A stretch of 64,000 nucleotides of DNA, from positions 15,600,001 through 15,664,000 of the forward strand of contig NC_080557.1 in NCBI RefSeq assembly GCF_030253575.1. Reading direction: 5' to 3'. Positions 12,105 to 23,852 of the stretch are shown here, piece after piece. A program made the position numbers and the translations under genes. This DNA is from Rhododendron vialii (taxonomy: Eukaryota; Streptophyta; Magnoliopsida; Ericales; Ericaceae). The notes beneath the pieces were generated by a model. It did no database searches, had not been told where the DNA came from, and saw only the letters and a program-made list of their open reading frames with translations. Every line of letters starts with the position of its first letter. Position 1 is the stretch's first letter.

Positions 12105-15100
12105 TCATACTCTGCACAATATGGTAACGAAGTAGTACCTTGTGAGTTTCATATGCTGCTGGTTCAACTGTCCATCGATGCAAGAAATATGGATAATTAC
12201 ACAAATAAGTAAAGATCATTATACAAGTGAAGAAATTACGAATGCAAACAAGACGAGTAAAAAACAAACAGACCATTGGATAACAGAGGCTCTATCGCTT
12301 CATTCCCAGTGGCACTGAACAACATCCAAAAAGGACAGATACATAATAATTTCAGCACAACAGATAATCAGGAAAAATACTCCAGAAAAGCCAACTTTTA
12401 GTATTTTCTGGTGATACAAACAGAAGCAGAAATGAAAATTCTGGCTTTGACGAAAAGCAGATATATGCATCTTATGAAGGGCAGGTTTAAACTTCTACAA
12501 TTTCACAATTACATAGGAGACTACTTGTGCATACAAGGGTTGTTAATAAAGTAACAAGCTATATAAAAAGTCTTATAAACTTGTTACGTTGCAGTTTTTC
12601 GTTCATTTATTTGATCATAGCCAACGTACAACATATAAATTTATTTGCTTGGCTACCTATTTGCTTTTTTCTTGTACACTTCTTTATAAACTTCCACGAG
12701 TCACGACTCTTTAGTACCAAATTCTTCAACAGGACTCATCAGTACTCCTCCGTTTTATGCAGCAAATCAAATTCGCTATCATACAAAACCATTTCAACAA
12801 AAGAAAATAGGAATTGCATAATTGTTTTTGTGGGACCCCATTGTAAGAGCATATGGGAATTCAAGTGTACGCTTGTCTCAAATGACGAGGGAAAATGGTC
12901 TTACTGCAACAGAAGTCTTGCAGCCTCTTGACACTCAGCAACTCGGCGGTTGTATCCAGGGTTACTTGTTAAAGCTTGCTTCAAGCCTGAAAATGCCAAT
13001 AGTATCCTGTATGCTTTCGGCTTCTCTGTTTCAAGATTTTGAAATTCTGGCAGACGTACAAGCTTGTGTTCTTTGGTCTACAGATGGAAAGTAGATCATG
13101 AAGAAACTTAATTTATAGTTGAAGAAACCTAATCAACAGAAAAAATATAACTTACAACAAAGGAGAAATTTAAAAAAAGAAGAAGGGTCAAATCGAACCA
13201 TTTGAACTAAAGTCTAGATTGAAAAGTCAATATAGAAGTTGTTAGGAGATACACTTTAAATATACGTATACATATGCATATATATATTAGTACAAGTGAG
13301 TAAAGGCATATTGGAGTTTGTATACAAGATGAAACCTAATAAACTAATAAGAATAGCTTTCTCATTAAGTTGCATTTGGTAATATAGCTTTATTAACCAT
13401 TCTCGTGCTTTGTGGAAGCAATGAACGTTATACGGGACATATTGAAATTATCTAAGAACTTCAACCCACTGGGGCTGAGCTCAGTTGGCCAAAACTGTTC
13501 CTCAACAGGCAATATCCCCCCTCTGCAGGCTCTGGTGTCCAATGTATCAAGAAGAAAAAGTTATCTTAGTACTTCACAGTTCAAGGAAACTTAACTTGTG
13601 ATTCAACCATTTCTTACCGAAAGCATCAATTATGCACCTGCCATCCCACCTAACTTGAAAGTTGCACAAGCAAGGCCAACAAAGAGAAGTAAACTTAAAA
13701 CTACTGTTTTTTGCCACAAATTTGTTTAACTGAGGTGATATGAAAGGCCATGATCATCAAAAGCTGTACAAGATCAAAGGATATGGTAGAACGGAAACAA
13801 CAAATCATTTAGACGTTCAAGAATCAGTATACTACCTTACAGTTCATACAGGTCAGACATCCATAGCTCGAAAGAAGTATAGCTGATTGATCCAGTATTC
13901 CATTTTTCAGACCTAAATATTCATTTTCAATCAGCCTAGACATGCAAAAATAAGACGACTTAGAAAAAGTACAGTTCTTCTATCAAATATATTAGGCAGC
14001 AAAAAATGCTAACTTCAAACATGAGAATCCCATCCATTATCCTGTAACCTATACATACTTTTAAAAAACCTCATGACATAAAGAGTTAAATTCCCTTGGG
14101 AAACTCTATAACCACTTAAGCAATGCAATATTATTTCCAATAATGGAGCACAAACTAAGAGCCCTTGTGCTCTTAGAGAGTGAAACTACATCCTCATTCA
14201 TAACTAACCAAGTGATGTTTTCTCCCTTCATTGCTACCTTCCCAAACAAAATCCCGCCTTTTTTTGTCAATCTTATTAGCCACACCGACAGACCATAAAA
14301 GGAGATTAGTAGTAGGAAATAGAGAAAAACTGATTGGGTCAAGAAAAACCTCACTTTCCAAAATCAATACTTCTTCCCACCTACCCAATCTTTTTCCAAT
14401 CCCTCCTTCACCAGAGTCTACAAGTGATTTCCTTTCTTAAAAATCAAGTGTGAGATTTCCGGGGTTTGCAGCACAAAACAGGCTGGTTTAATCACTAAAT
14501 TATCAGAAAAACTACCTTCTTCCAGTAAGTACAACAACAAAAACAAACACCTATTCTCAGTATCAGCAAACTCAGTTGACACAAATGGGGAAACCTAGAA
14601 AAGCAACATGTTTCAACCACCACATTCTTGCTTCATCTGATTTTTCATTTGGGGGGATAAAAAAGGTGTATTGCATGCTAATAAAGTTCTTACAACTTGC
14701 ACTAGATTAAGTGGATCCAAACTTTCCATGAGATGCCCCAAAGCTATCTGTTGACATCATCAGACCTCACTAAGAAAATGACACTCTTCATTCTCACTGC
14801 AGGCATTCAACTTCTAATGGGTCACATAGATATTCACTTCAAACAATAAATTAACTCTGAAACTCTACTACACAACAATTCCATACGTAAAATAGAATAG
14901 TGACATTGACTTTATTTGTCTCAGTTAGCAGTGTGACACCGATTTTCTACTTACTCTTGGAAAGAAGTAAACCAAGCATGGTGATGTCAACTTGAGAAGA
15001 AAATAATTCAGTCAGATATGCTCGTATAAACACTTACCGATCATACTCAATGTTTTCTGTGGGAGACGCGTCAAGATTATTGGCACTCTCAAAAGCTAAA

Positions 15101-18100
15101 AGGTAAGCAACTCCAACCTGTTAATCATGCAACTTAATGTTTACTACCGAAAATGTATTGAAAGGGAGATCCATCTAACAGTGAAAGTAGGATATTTAAG
15201 ATAACTTTATACCAGAAAGAGCTTGTAGGAATACAAGAAAATGTTGCCGACAGATGATAAAGGGTGTGTCTGTTCTAGAAAACCACCACAAAATGACCTT
15301 TGAAGCTACCAATTAACCTGACAAAATTTCGTCATATCTGTTGGAGTTTGTCCCACATGCATTACTTACCACTTCGTTAACTCGTAATACGTTTTTGGCC
15401 AGCGACTTTTACTCGTGACCAATAAGTTTGAGTTGGATCCTTTAACATGGTACCAAAGCCAATCTTTTTGAAGTTGCTAGCAAGAGACTTTTCTTTTTTT
15501 TCCCGGTAACTGCTGGCAAGATACTTTATTTCATTACCAGGTGATCCCTTCCTTGTTTATGCCCTAAGTGCACCCTAGTTAATTTTGATCCATATATTCT
15601 AGATCCTTTGTAGACCCCTCCACGTGAGTCAGGAGTTGCACTTGTGGGAAGTGTTAGAGCTTGTCCCACGTCGGTGTATAATAAATTCCAAACTAGTGTA
15701 GAAGAGTGGGTGGCCTCTCCACTCATAACCAATTGGTTTTGAATTGGAGGCTTTAACCAAATAAAAAATCAAGACAATATACAGTAAAACATCAGCCCTC
15801 AGCTTGGATCCTAGATCTTCCACGATGTGTGCAAGCATAGTACAGACATGCCATTTAATTTAAATTCCCATACCCAGATCTATATCCAAGAATCAGAAGC
15901 ATTGTGGCATCCTGATATCACATAGACTGCCTTTAACTGACCTTGAGGGCACCGTAATTCTTTCCAAGATTATGGATCAGCACCCCACAAGGACGGCCCT
16001 TAGTGCCTTTGCCCCTACGTATCAACTAGAGAACCATCTCAACCCACTACACAATGAAACTAGATGTTTAAATCTAAATTGATCTTTGTCCCACTAGCAA
16101 CCTGGATTCTTGTTGGTGTAGCCTAACACAAACCTAAACATCTCTATCTGTCAGTTCTCAATATCTAAGAAAGCCAAGAAATGTAGCATTATGCTATCCC
16201 ATATTGTAACCAAGAAATTCTGGCATTGTTTATTCTGGGACAGCAATCTCAACTATATAAGCATAAAGTGGGGATCATAGTACCTTAAGGGAGTTCAAAG
16301 TAACTCTTACTCGCCTATAGTTGTTAGATTAAGCATTTGTTGATCAAACGTCATAAAAGAATACACAACCAAAAAGATACTGAGCAGAGGAAACACAAAC
16401 TTACAGCTGCAGAAGAGCTAAGTCCAGAACTATCAAGATCTTCAGAACCAGAGACGAAGCCAATGATTCCCTGCAACAATGATTAGAAAATAGGTAGATT
16501 ACTAATTGCCCTAACCACTAAAGCTGGTAAGAATAGGCATTGTGTGACCCAATCTCGCTAATTGAGAGACAATGCTGACTCAAAAAGACTCACGAACACA
16601 GGCAAAATAGAGAGCACAATGACAACGATGTGGGTGTAAAGAGACATGAACCCAAGAGCTACCAGAACCAGAGTCTAGTATCATGTTTTATCAAAAAGCG
16701 AGCAGTGCAACAGCATCAAAGTGACAGAACTTTGTTTTCAAGATTTTCTTTGCCTGTTTTCCTGTAAGCTCTTCATTTAGTTTGATAAAGGTATTGATCG
16801 GTAATGATTTAAGATAAATCCCTTCCACAGATTGCAGTTAACCCATTTATGGCATGGATGATTGGTCAAATTCTTCAAGGGAAGGGAGACCCAAACGTTG
16901 CGACTCTTTTTCTGAAATCACAAACGGTATTACTCTTTCTAACCTGGTGTTTCATATGTTTGACAAGTAAGCCATATCAGAATTTGTGAAATAAATAAAG
17001 GGAATAAAGAGAATTGAGAAATCTACTCAGGGCAGAGCTAAATTCAAAATACTTCTTTCTTTTTCTTTCTATATGTAAAAAAATTTAAGGTTCTCTACAA
17101 GTATAAATAACTTTAGTTTGGTACTCATTTCAGATGATTTTCCCTTGCTCTTTCAAAATTTATCTTTATCTTTAAATAACATATATCCAATATAAGTGTG
17201 TGGTTGTTCTAGTTATCCAAAAAAAGCAGAACTATTCTATATAAGATGTAACAAAGACAAGCAAAGAATGTATAATACGGTTGGTGCAATCTTGCCCATA
17301 AAAATTTCTCTCTGACTCGCCCCTCCCTGATAAAGAGTGTGGCTCTGCCCTGCAAATGCTTTTCTCTTCGAGAGTTTCCCATGCTCGGAGACCCAGATCG
17401 AAGCACAATAGAAAGTATTCTTTAATGTGTTTTCTATCAATTAAGTATCATTCCAAGCAAAAACATAAACGAATGAGGTATTGCCAAGGTCATCCATGTG
17501 AACATGGCCACCATGTAACGGTCAGGAGACTTGTCCAAACTCCTATGTTTATGTATCATTTTTGAACAGATGTCTGTGTATCTTGACTTCACAGATCATA
17601 GTCTTTTCCCTTTTAAGGGTTGTTACACTACCATGAGTGTCCTACACACAAAATTTATTTCTTTCCCTGATTATGTCGATAAGCATACAAACTGTCACAA
17701 GGAAAACTTTATTATCCACGAAATACTAACCTGGGTGAGAACGTTTCCTCTACTTTGTAGAGCATATAGGGCACCTTTAGCATAATTTCCCCACGTGCAT
17801 TCTTGTTGGAGTTTGGATGCACCACTTTCGTTGATATTGTCACTTGCCTTGACAATATGTATTGGGTGCAGAATTTTATCTACACTGTTAGACATGAAAA
17901 TACAAGAGTCGTTCAATTCCAAGAGCAGAAAATGATACCCACCACTGAAACATGGAGAATCACCTTATAAGGTGCTTTCTGCCCAAAGAACAAGATAAAA
18001 AAGATTGAAATGAGGAAAAAAGAAAATAATCATATAGGGCACATTTCTAGGACACCTAAATCACTGAAAATGCCATTTCATTCCTAAGTTTCCTGTATTA

Positions 18101-21100
18101 CTCTCATTACTACATGAAGGAATAAGTTAATTATAGTCACTCAAAGCTCTGGCGGAAAACATTTTGGATAATAGTTGTACACTTTGGTAAATAGTTCCTT
18201 AATTTCATATTTTGGATAAACTGGGAAACGCCCTGGGTAGACCACATTGGACACACCCCTGGCACAGCAAGCCCAGGGCGTGTGAACCCAGCCACAGGAA
18301 TAAGAAGCTAAAAATCGGAAGTGTCCTGAACCTAGCACCAAATCTAAAATAAGAGCTGAAGTTAAGATAAATGAGACAACAGAAGCTAAGAACTTGACAA
18401 ACTAGCTTCTCACCTGAACCTAACTTCTCCTTTAAACTGTCCTGAATGTAGTATAACCTGCACAAAGAGCTCCCATCAACAAAAGAACCACTATGAACAA
18501 ACCAAAGCAAAATATTAGAAGTATTTGTCGGCGCCTAATTGGCAGAGATTACAGAAGTGAGCTTCTGGTGAGCTTTTGAATTAGGAGGGACATTAGGATA
18601 GGACTCAAATTCATACGTTCCGAAAGAGAATACAAAAACAAAAGGAGTTAGCAATAAACACAGGACGTAAAACTTCCGAAATCTCCATGTTGACGGAATG
18701 AGATCTTATTGTTTGTGGAGGTTTTCAACAGGCCTGTTGTGTTTACGTACCATTGTTACTTGTGCACTCTCTTTACTTGTATGTCTTTTGCCTTGCTTTT
18801 GATCAAGTAACAAGATTGCGACATATCACTGAATGTCTCCCTCCCATTCTTTCCTTAGCGTAATGTTTTCCAAGTCTGCTTTGTAAGAGATTGACTTTTA
18901 AGGTTCATAACATATCCCTATGCCCTAAGGGCCTTTTTGTTTTGCCCGACTTCGAGCATCGAATCGGACAGTTAATCGAAGGGGACAACATATCTTTCGC
19001 AGTGAAGATTAAAAATCATCGGATACACTATACCATGGGGGATGGCGAATTACTTAGCCACCACTTTAGTATGGTGGGATTACATATCCTATGGAATCAG
19101 CTATCCTTCACTATTTGTCCTATTAAATGAACGAGCCCTTCATGTCTTAATAAGATGCGAGGGAAAAGAATCATACCTGAGAATCTCCAGAAGGAACAAA
19201 TCCTAAAAGTATACCCTTGTTGATGGTCATAGCTGAAACAGTTCCACCCTATAAACAACAATGCGAAAATAACTTCTGAGTAAAAGATTGCAAATTGCTA
19301 TTTTTCCAATGCCAGTATCTTATTAAAGCTCAGAAAGGCAGGTGCAAAAGATCAAACACCAATGTCGATAAAAATGGCTTCACTCTGAGAAGAAGAAAGT
19401 CTAAAGTTTAATACTTCAATGCGAGCTCTTTGCTGTTTGCCCTTTGCAGTTATGACAATAAACGAAAACAAAGTAAACATGGGCATTTCTGATGATGATT
19501 CTAGGAAATCCCATAACCGTAAGGGATATATAAAACACTGAACTCTTAATTTTCCTTTTCTAGCTCATTTACATGGAAGGAGGGGGAAGTTGACATGGAA
19601 GAGCCACAAGCAATGAGGCCAAGTCCAACACCTCTTCCAAAAGGGTCTTACCTCTTGAAAGGGTGGTGGCACCTTGCCAATTGTGGGTATACGATATATC
19701 CCACAACCGGATGCACCTTCTCCAAGAACCCCGCCGATGACCACCTCTGGGAGGAGCAAGGCCTCCTCCACAAGAACCGCCTCCAGGAGGAGTAGGCCTC
19801 CTCCACAATATCCACCTCCAAGAGGAGCAAGGCCTCTTCCACAACGTTCACTTCCAGGAGGAGCAAGGCCTCCTCCACAATACTCACCTCCAGGAGGAGC
19901 AAGCCTTCCTCCAAGCCTTCCTCCATGATCCTCACCTCCGGGAGAAGCAAGCCTTCCTCCACGAACCTTGCCTCCGCCAAAGTGAAGCTTCCCCCACAAG
20001 TTATACGTTCCGCCCAGGAGGAGACTTCCTCCACAAACCTTGCCTCCGCCGAAGCAAGTTTCCTCCACAAACTCCACCTCCAGAGGAGCAAGGCCTCCTC
20101 CAAAAACTCCCCACCCATGGAGGAGTGAGGTCACCTCCGGGCACCTCACCTCCTACTTAACACTTCGAAGACTCCGGAATACTTAAAGGCGACTCTATAC
20201 ACCATCCTAGGCAGGGACAGGGCCTAGGTACCTCGCTTGGGACCTAAGGAGGAATGTGGTTTTGAGGCTAGAGCAAGGGGTTTGTCAAGGAGGACGAGCT
20301 TGCCTCCGGCGAGCTCTAACTTGACCGGTCCTAGAGAGAGGGGGGCATTGACCGCCATCTGACATCTCAGAAGAAGTATCATACCTACCGCCTGGCGCCT
20401 CGGAGCCCGTATCAAACCTCGCCTGACTCGGCAGATGATACGGATCTCCATGTATCACCGAAATAGCCTCTATTGGTTTCTTGGTTACAAGCTTCAAGGT
20501 GTGACTTGGGACTAAAAGAGGAAAGCATGTCAACCTCCACTCTACCCACCAATGGGGAGGAGCCTCACACCTGGCTCTCTCTCATCTCGAAGGCTCATAT
20601 ATAAGGAGAATTGACACTATAGTAAAGACAAGCATTCAACAAGTATCCAACAAGCATTCAATACACACCTACTCTCCACTGCCATCCCTCTCTCTCTCTA
20701 AGTCCGCCCCGAGCTCTCTCCTCCACCTCCGGTGGTCTCGAGCACCATTGTAGCAACTGTCATATACCTAGAGGGCGACCTCAGGTACTCTTCCCACTCC
20801 TACCTCCCACACCCATTTATTTACATCAGAGAATCGTTAAGGTCAACATGGGAGAGCCATGAGCAACAAGGCCAAGTTCAACACCACCTCCAAAGGGCCT
20901 AACTGAACATAAATATTCAAAGAGTATATACCATGCAAACTGAATTCCAGAAGACATAGTAGTTCGGTAATCTATTAATCAAAAGAGTAGGTAATCAAGG
21001 TCTAAAAGATGAGGGCAAAGCACACCTGATGATCAACATGGGCTCCCAGCGGACAAATCCTATATGGGGAAACAACTACCCTGACATCCTCAGTACATCT

Positions 21101-22904
21101 TCCAGCTATTTCAGCAACCAACTTCTTCATTTCATCCAACTGAAAACAGATATATGTTAGGATGCATGCATAAACATGTCCAAAACACAACCCACTTTCC
21201 AACCATAGCAGTTGACTGTCAAAAAACTGAAATTGCAGAAACAGGATATCCAAAGAGGGAACGATAACAAATGTGTTTGCACCCTTATCACGTAAGAGAA
21301 TCCACTAGGACAAGAAAGCATGCCACGAAAAGCCAATCCAGCCGTAGACCAAAAGAGGTCATGGCATCACCTTTGATTTGTTTCAGAGCATATTACTGGT
21401 CCATAAAGGCCCTATGTGGCCCCCTCCAGTTTCTTGAGCAATGTAGCCGATCAGTATTTTCATTGTAATCATTGCATACACTAAATAGGCTATATATCTC
21501 ATGAGTTCCCTATTACAATGTAGCCTATAGAGCTATAGGCTAAATGTGACTGGTTTTGCAGTCCCTTGAATGCATCTAATGGAGTGGGGGAAAAAAGGAT
21601 ACAATATCCATTATATTAAGTTCATTTTGTTCATTTCTGTCTAGTGCCCCTTTAATCACCAATTTCTCACTTGTTAAAGTTTAAACCACCATTCCTCACT
21701 TGATATTCTTACTTTCCGAGCCAAAAACAAAAAGAACCTCATCTTCGCAATCTCAATCATGCTAACCATTCTTGCATTCTCATTTTAGGGGTTTCCATTA
21801 CTTGATTTGTCCTTTCTTCACGCTTCCAAGTACAAATGAGAAATTTGGCAATCCAAATATCACTTTATAAAGGTGTTGTTTTCTTGTCAGGTGACCAAAA
21901 AACCCACAATGAAGTACAAAAAGTTCGTAATTCCGTATACCCCGCATTGTACAACATGTGGCGCCCCTAACAATAATATACAGGATCTGCCTCTGAAGAC
22001 CACTCACATGCGTATACATACTACAGAAATGATCTATCCACAATACACCAGCCACAGACAAATTTTACCATGCTGCAAATAATCAAATACACAAGCACTT
22101 GGGCATAAAACGTAGGATGAAAATCAAAACACAATCCTATTAGATGTAACTAACCAATCGGTGTACAACAAACACTCCGGAAAGCTGAAATCAGATCAAT
22201 GCTCATCAGGGATTTAAGCAATAACCATGCGTAGATTCATCTTCGTTGGTCCTTTTTTTCGCCATTTTATTCATCACTATGAAAAGACTATTTTTTTTCC
22301 CCCTCACTTAACTCAGTCCGGTAATCAAAATTTCAGGCTTCCTTCCTATATCAACACGTGCATATACCTGCTATAAAAGTACATTCCAACAATGCACCAG
22401 ACCCAAACAATCTAAAATACGAAATTCTGGATGTTGAAAATAATGAAATATGAACCCAACGGGTTGACCCAGTGGTCAAGGCTTGGGACTAAGGGTCTCC
22501 TCCCTCCTAAGGTCTTAGGTTCGAATCATCTCAGCTGGTATCAACCCCTTTGGGGCTGGTCCATACGGAGCTTTGCTCCGACTTTAATTTGGCTCCATAT
22601 GAGTGGGCGGTAGGATTGTGCCCCAGGCGCTAGCCCAGACACTTGAGTAATCAAAAATAATAAAAATAAAATACGTATACCCTAGTCCTCTTAGATCGTG
22701 GAAACAACAGTTGGGCATTGGAATACAGGCCAGGAAAAGCTGAAATCAGATCATTGCTGATTACAGTAAGAATAATCAATGCAATTAACAGTGACCCATA
22801 AACCACATTGGCCATAAGAATATTATTACTACTAGTTAATGTGGATAAAAAATTAGTGAATTCAGAATTACCTCTGCATTGGAAGGCCAAGACACCTTGC
22901 CCAT
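8576..22904 (-). CDS. GALAK: Galacturonokinase (D-galacturonic acid-1-P kinase, GHMP family)
   Basis: Fourteen minus-strand exons give a 437-residue protein with one continuous frame: 22872-22904, 21026-21139, 19177-19248, 18414-18457, 17731-17884, 16405-16470, 15038-15117, 13836-13938, 12905-13077, 12274-12314, 12139-12167, 10358-10427, 10152-10241, 8576-8820. All introns are GT..AG. The product matches Arabidopsis galacturonokinase (about 424 residues) end to end. Known role: ATP-dependent phosphorylation of galacturonic acid at C1 in the cytosol, salvaging pectin sugar for UDP-galacturonate. GHMP motifs are visible: RICPLGAHVDHQ (38-49), the ATP-binding loop LDSSGLSSSAAV (151-162) and SGAGFRGC (380-387). 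The start MGKVSWPSNAE is chosen because an upstream ATG runs into a stop. The exons are intact although the introns total about 13 kb and are full of repeats. Two exons are very short (41 and 29 nt). Confidence 0.95.
9030..9290. repeat. Repeat-like segment in GALAK intron 13
   Basis: The phrase TTGGCATCAAGAATGGCA recurs in inverted form nearby (TGCCATTCTTGATGCCA), with further TGGCA/TGCCA alternation. This suggests a decayed fold-back element. Ends and class are not clear. Confidence 0.4.
9722..9946. mobile_element. MITE in GALAK intron 13 (225 bp)
   Basis: Perfect terminal inverted repeats, GGGCCCGTTTGT at the left and ACAAACGGGCCC at the right. TA lies directly outside both ends (9720-9721 and 9947-9948), inside TTA on the left and TAA on the right. 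This fits a Tourist- or Stowaway-like element; the class cannot be settled from the ends. No coding capacity. Confidence 0.75.
9994..10042. repeat. (CT)n microsatellite in GALAK intron 13
   Basis: About 24 CT units, 110 bp from exon 13. On the transcribed strand it reads (GA)n close downstream of the exon 13 donor. Confidence 0.95.
10691..10780. repeat. Interrupted (GA)n microsatellite in GALAK intron 11
   Basis: Two GA runs are separated by ACACATATAAGCTCACAGAG, and a near copy of that spacer (GCATATAAGCTCACAGAG) follows the second run. The spacer and run therefore look duplicated as a unit. Confidence 0.9.
10850..11340. other. GALAK intron 11 segment of unknown origin
   Basis: Balanced-composition sequence with open frames on both strands (for example 11020-11298 plus, 10968-11237 minus) but no recognisable domain. 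The change in composition from the flanking AT-rich intron suggests an old insertion. No element ends are found. Confidence 0.3.
11388..12063. repeat. Old tandem duplication in GALAK intron 11, about 360-bp period
   Basis: The segment about 11388-11705 and the segment about 11746-12063 are diverged copies: both contain AAAGGATGTCCATT, a CCACAAACCTAG-like block and ATGGCAAGCAAGTAC followed by CAGTTAATT or GAGTTAATT. Many differences show the duplication is old. Confidence 0.8.
12064..12099. repeat. (GA)n microsatellite next to GALAK exon 11
   Basis: About 18 GA units, 40 bp from exon 11 (12139-12167). On the transcribed strand it is a CT run just downstream of the exon 11 donor. Confidence 0.95.
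12315..12904. other. GALAK intron 9
   Basis: Intronic sequence between exons 9 and 10. The plus-strand open frame at 12527-12931 overlaps exon 9 antisense and has no family resemblance. Nothing else recognised. Confidence 0.4.
13939..15037. other. GALAK intron 7
   Basis: A 1.1-kb AT-rich intron. Short frames at 14106-14440 are not recognised. No clear element ends. Confidence 0.4.
15339..15759 (+). mobile_element. TRIM-like miniature LTR retrotransposon in GALAK intron 6
   Basis: A 109-bp left repeat (15339-15447) starts TGTTGGAGTTTGTCCCAC and ends TTTAACA. It is followed at once by TGGTACCAAAGCC, close to the plant initiator-methionine tRNA primer-binding site. A 108-bp right repeat (15652-15759) starts TGTTAGAGCTTGTCCCAC, ends CTTTAACCA, and is preceded by a purine-rich GTGGGAAG. 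The two repeats are recognisably alike but diverged. The internal part is about 200 bp with no coding potential. No matching target-site duplication is seen, so insertion is old or ends have changed. It is on the strand opposite to GALAK. Confidence 0.65.
16471..17730. other. GALAK intron 5
   Basis: A 1.26-kb intron. Small frames at 17209-17440 have no known domain. Nothing else identified. Confidence 0.4.
18925..19138. mobile_element. MITE-like element in GALAK intron 3
   Basis: Left end AAGGGCCTTTTTGTTTTGCC and right end GAACGAGCCCTT are imperfect inverted repeats. The general layout resembles the 9722-9946 element, with a shared GGATTACATATCCTATGG-like block. Ends are approximate. Confidence 0.45.
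19588..20893. mobile_element. Unclassified insertion in GALAK intron 2, bounded by direct repeats
   Basis: The left segment near 19588-19640 (GTTGACATGGAAGAGCC... AAGTCCAACACC) recurs in diverged form near 20843-20893 (GGTCAACATGGGAGAGCC... AAGTTCAACACC). Between them lie a proline-rich minisatellite (19750-20115) and, near 20590-20700, a TATATAAGG-like box followed by a CT-rich leader-like stretch. The promoter-like part suggests the remains of an LTR element, but no primer site, polypurine tract or pol is seen. The class is open. Confidence 0.45.
19750..20115 (+). repeat. Minisatellite, about 36-bp period, reads as proline-rich 12-mers
   Basis: About nine diverged units of the form GGAGGAGCAAGGCCTCCTCC plus ACAA and a variable CTCACCTCCA-like part. 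On the plus strand in the frame running 19674-19928 the units read as repeats like RPPPQYSPPGGA. A twelve-residue period held in frame over several units could be coincidence of a 36-bp unit or the remains of a coding repeat. It sits antisense in an intron of GALAK. Confidence 0.8.
21140..22440. other. GALAK intron 1, 3' part
   Basis: AT-rich intron sequence with small unrecognised frames (21271-21468, 21798-22082). No element ends identified. Confidence 0.4.
22453..22672 (+). mobile_element. tRNA-derived SINE in GALAK intron 1
   Basis: The 5' part carries RNA polymerase III promoter-like boxes: an A-box-like GGTTGACCCAGTGGTCAAGG near 22462 and a clear B box GGTTCGAATC near 22518. The body is about 220 bp and ends in an A-rich tail (AATAATAAAAATAAAA). 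This is the layout of a plant tRNA-derived SINE. Target-site duplication is not certain because the flanks are A-rich. It is inserted antisense to GALAK. Confidence 0.75.
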
Positions 22905-23345
22905 CTTTCAAAAAGGTCTCAGTATAGCCTCCAATTGCCAGCTTCAACAGGGTTTTTGGCTCTCATCTTTGAATGTTTCCGGGTATATACGTATATATAC
23001 AAGAGGGTAGAGAGAGAGAGAGAGGAGTGAGATCGAAGGAATGGAGTGGCGGGTAGTACAGCGCTACATTACAAGATTGAACGTCATGTCACGTGTCGTA
23101 TCTACACCAGCCATTTGTAGTAGACCAACTAACGTAATTATTGAAAGCTATGTACTTATTTGTTTAAAAAATTGGGGAAATGACAGGACAGTGGGCTTGG
23201 GGCAAATTATTACCAGGTGATGGACTATCTTTTTGGAAATCATAAATCATGAGAAGGAGAATATTAATTCCCAATACATGGAATTTATAATTTATCAAGA
23301 CAAAAATATTCCTGATTGATATTGAAAAATATTTTTCAAAAAACC
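22905..23345 (-). promoter_or_regulatory. GALAK 5' UTR and promoter region
   Basis: Sequence directly upstream of the GALAK start (minus strand). A GA-rich run near 23008-23026 (CT-rich on the gene strand) is typical of plant 5' UTRs or proximal promoters, and GTATATATAC-like pieces lie near 22983-23000. No single TATA box can be assigned with certainty. Confidence 0.4.
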
Positions 23346-23554
23346 ATTAACTATTGTTTGACGTATAAAAGAGCAAGTCATTAATTATAACGGACTACAT
23401 TGGGTATTAGTAAAGACCAATATTTTTGTTAACATCGACCAAGTCATATTTTTTTAGAGAATTTTGTCCCAAATAATTGACTATTACTTGACATATAAAA
23501 GAGCAAGTCATTTATTATAACGGACTACATTGGGTATTAGTAAAAATCACGTGA
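23345..23554. repeat. Direct duplication, 130-bp offset
   Basis: The blocks 23345-23424 and 23475-23554 share GAGCAAGTCATT(A/T)ATTATAACG and GGACTACATTGGGTATTAG, with few differences. Confidence 0.85.
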
Positions 23555-23852
23555 ACACTACTCTATTGGCACCAAAAAATTTACCCACACCCACCATGAA
23601 AGCTCCGCCACTTAATCAAGGCCACACACTCCAATCTCATATTTACGGTTCTCTTTCCCAAGAAATTATTCGTTGCCCTTGGGGCAACACACAGGTGGTG
23701 CCTTCCACCAATTAGAATTTGCCCAACTGAATTTGTGTCAGACTTTTGCCGGGGGAGGAGAAATTATTCGTTGCCCAAAAGGATTAAAATTTAAATTTGG
23801 AACACTGACACACGTTTTTCTCTCCCACTACACACAGCCTTCTCTCTAAAAT

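Noticed and set aside
12527..12931. A 134-codon plus-strand frame
   Set aside because: It overlaps GALAK exon 9 in antisense and the rest is AT-rich intron.
13460..13560. A stretch GGGGCTGAGCTCAGTTGG that looks like a tRNA/SINE A box
   Set aside because: No B box, no stem pairing and no tail could be found, so neither a tRNA nor a SINE is called.
19565..20149. A 194-codon glycine-rich frame on the minus strand (also 19648-20118)
   Set aside because: It is the reverse reading of the 36-bp minisatellite; no start context or splice link to GALAK, and the true GALAK exons lie on either side.
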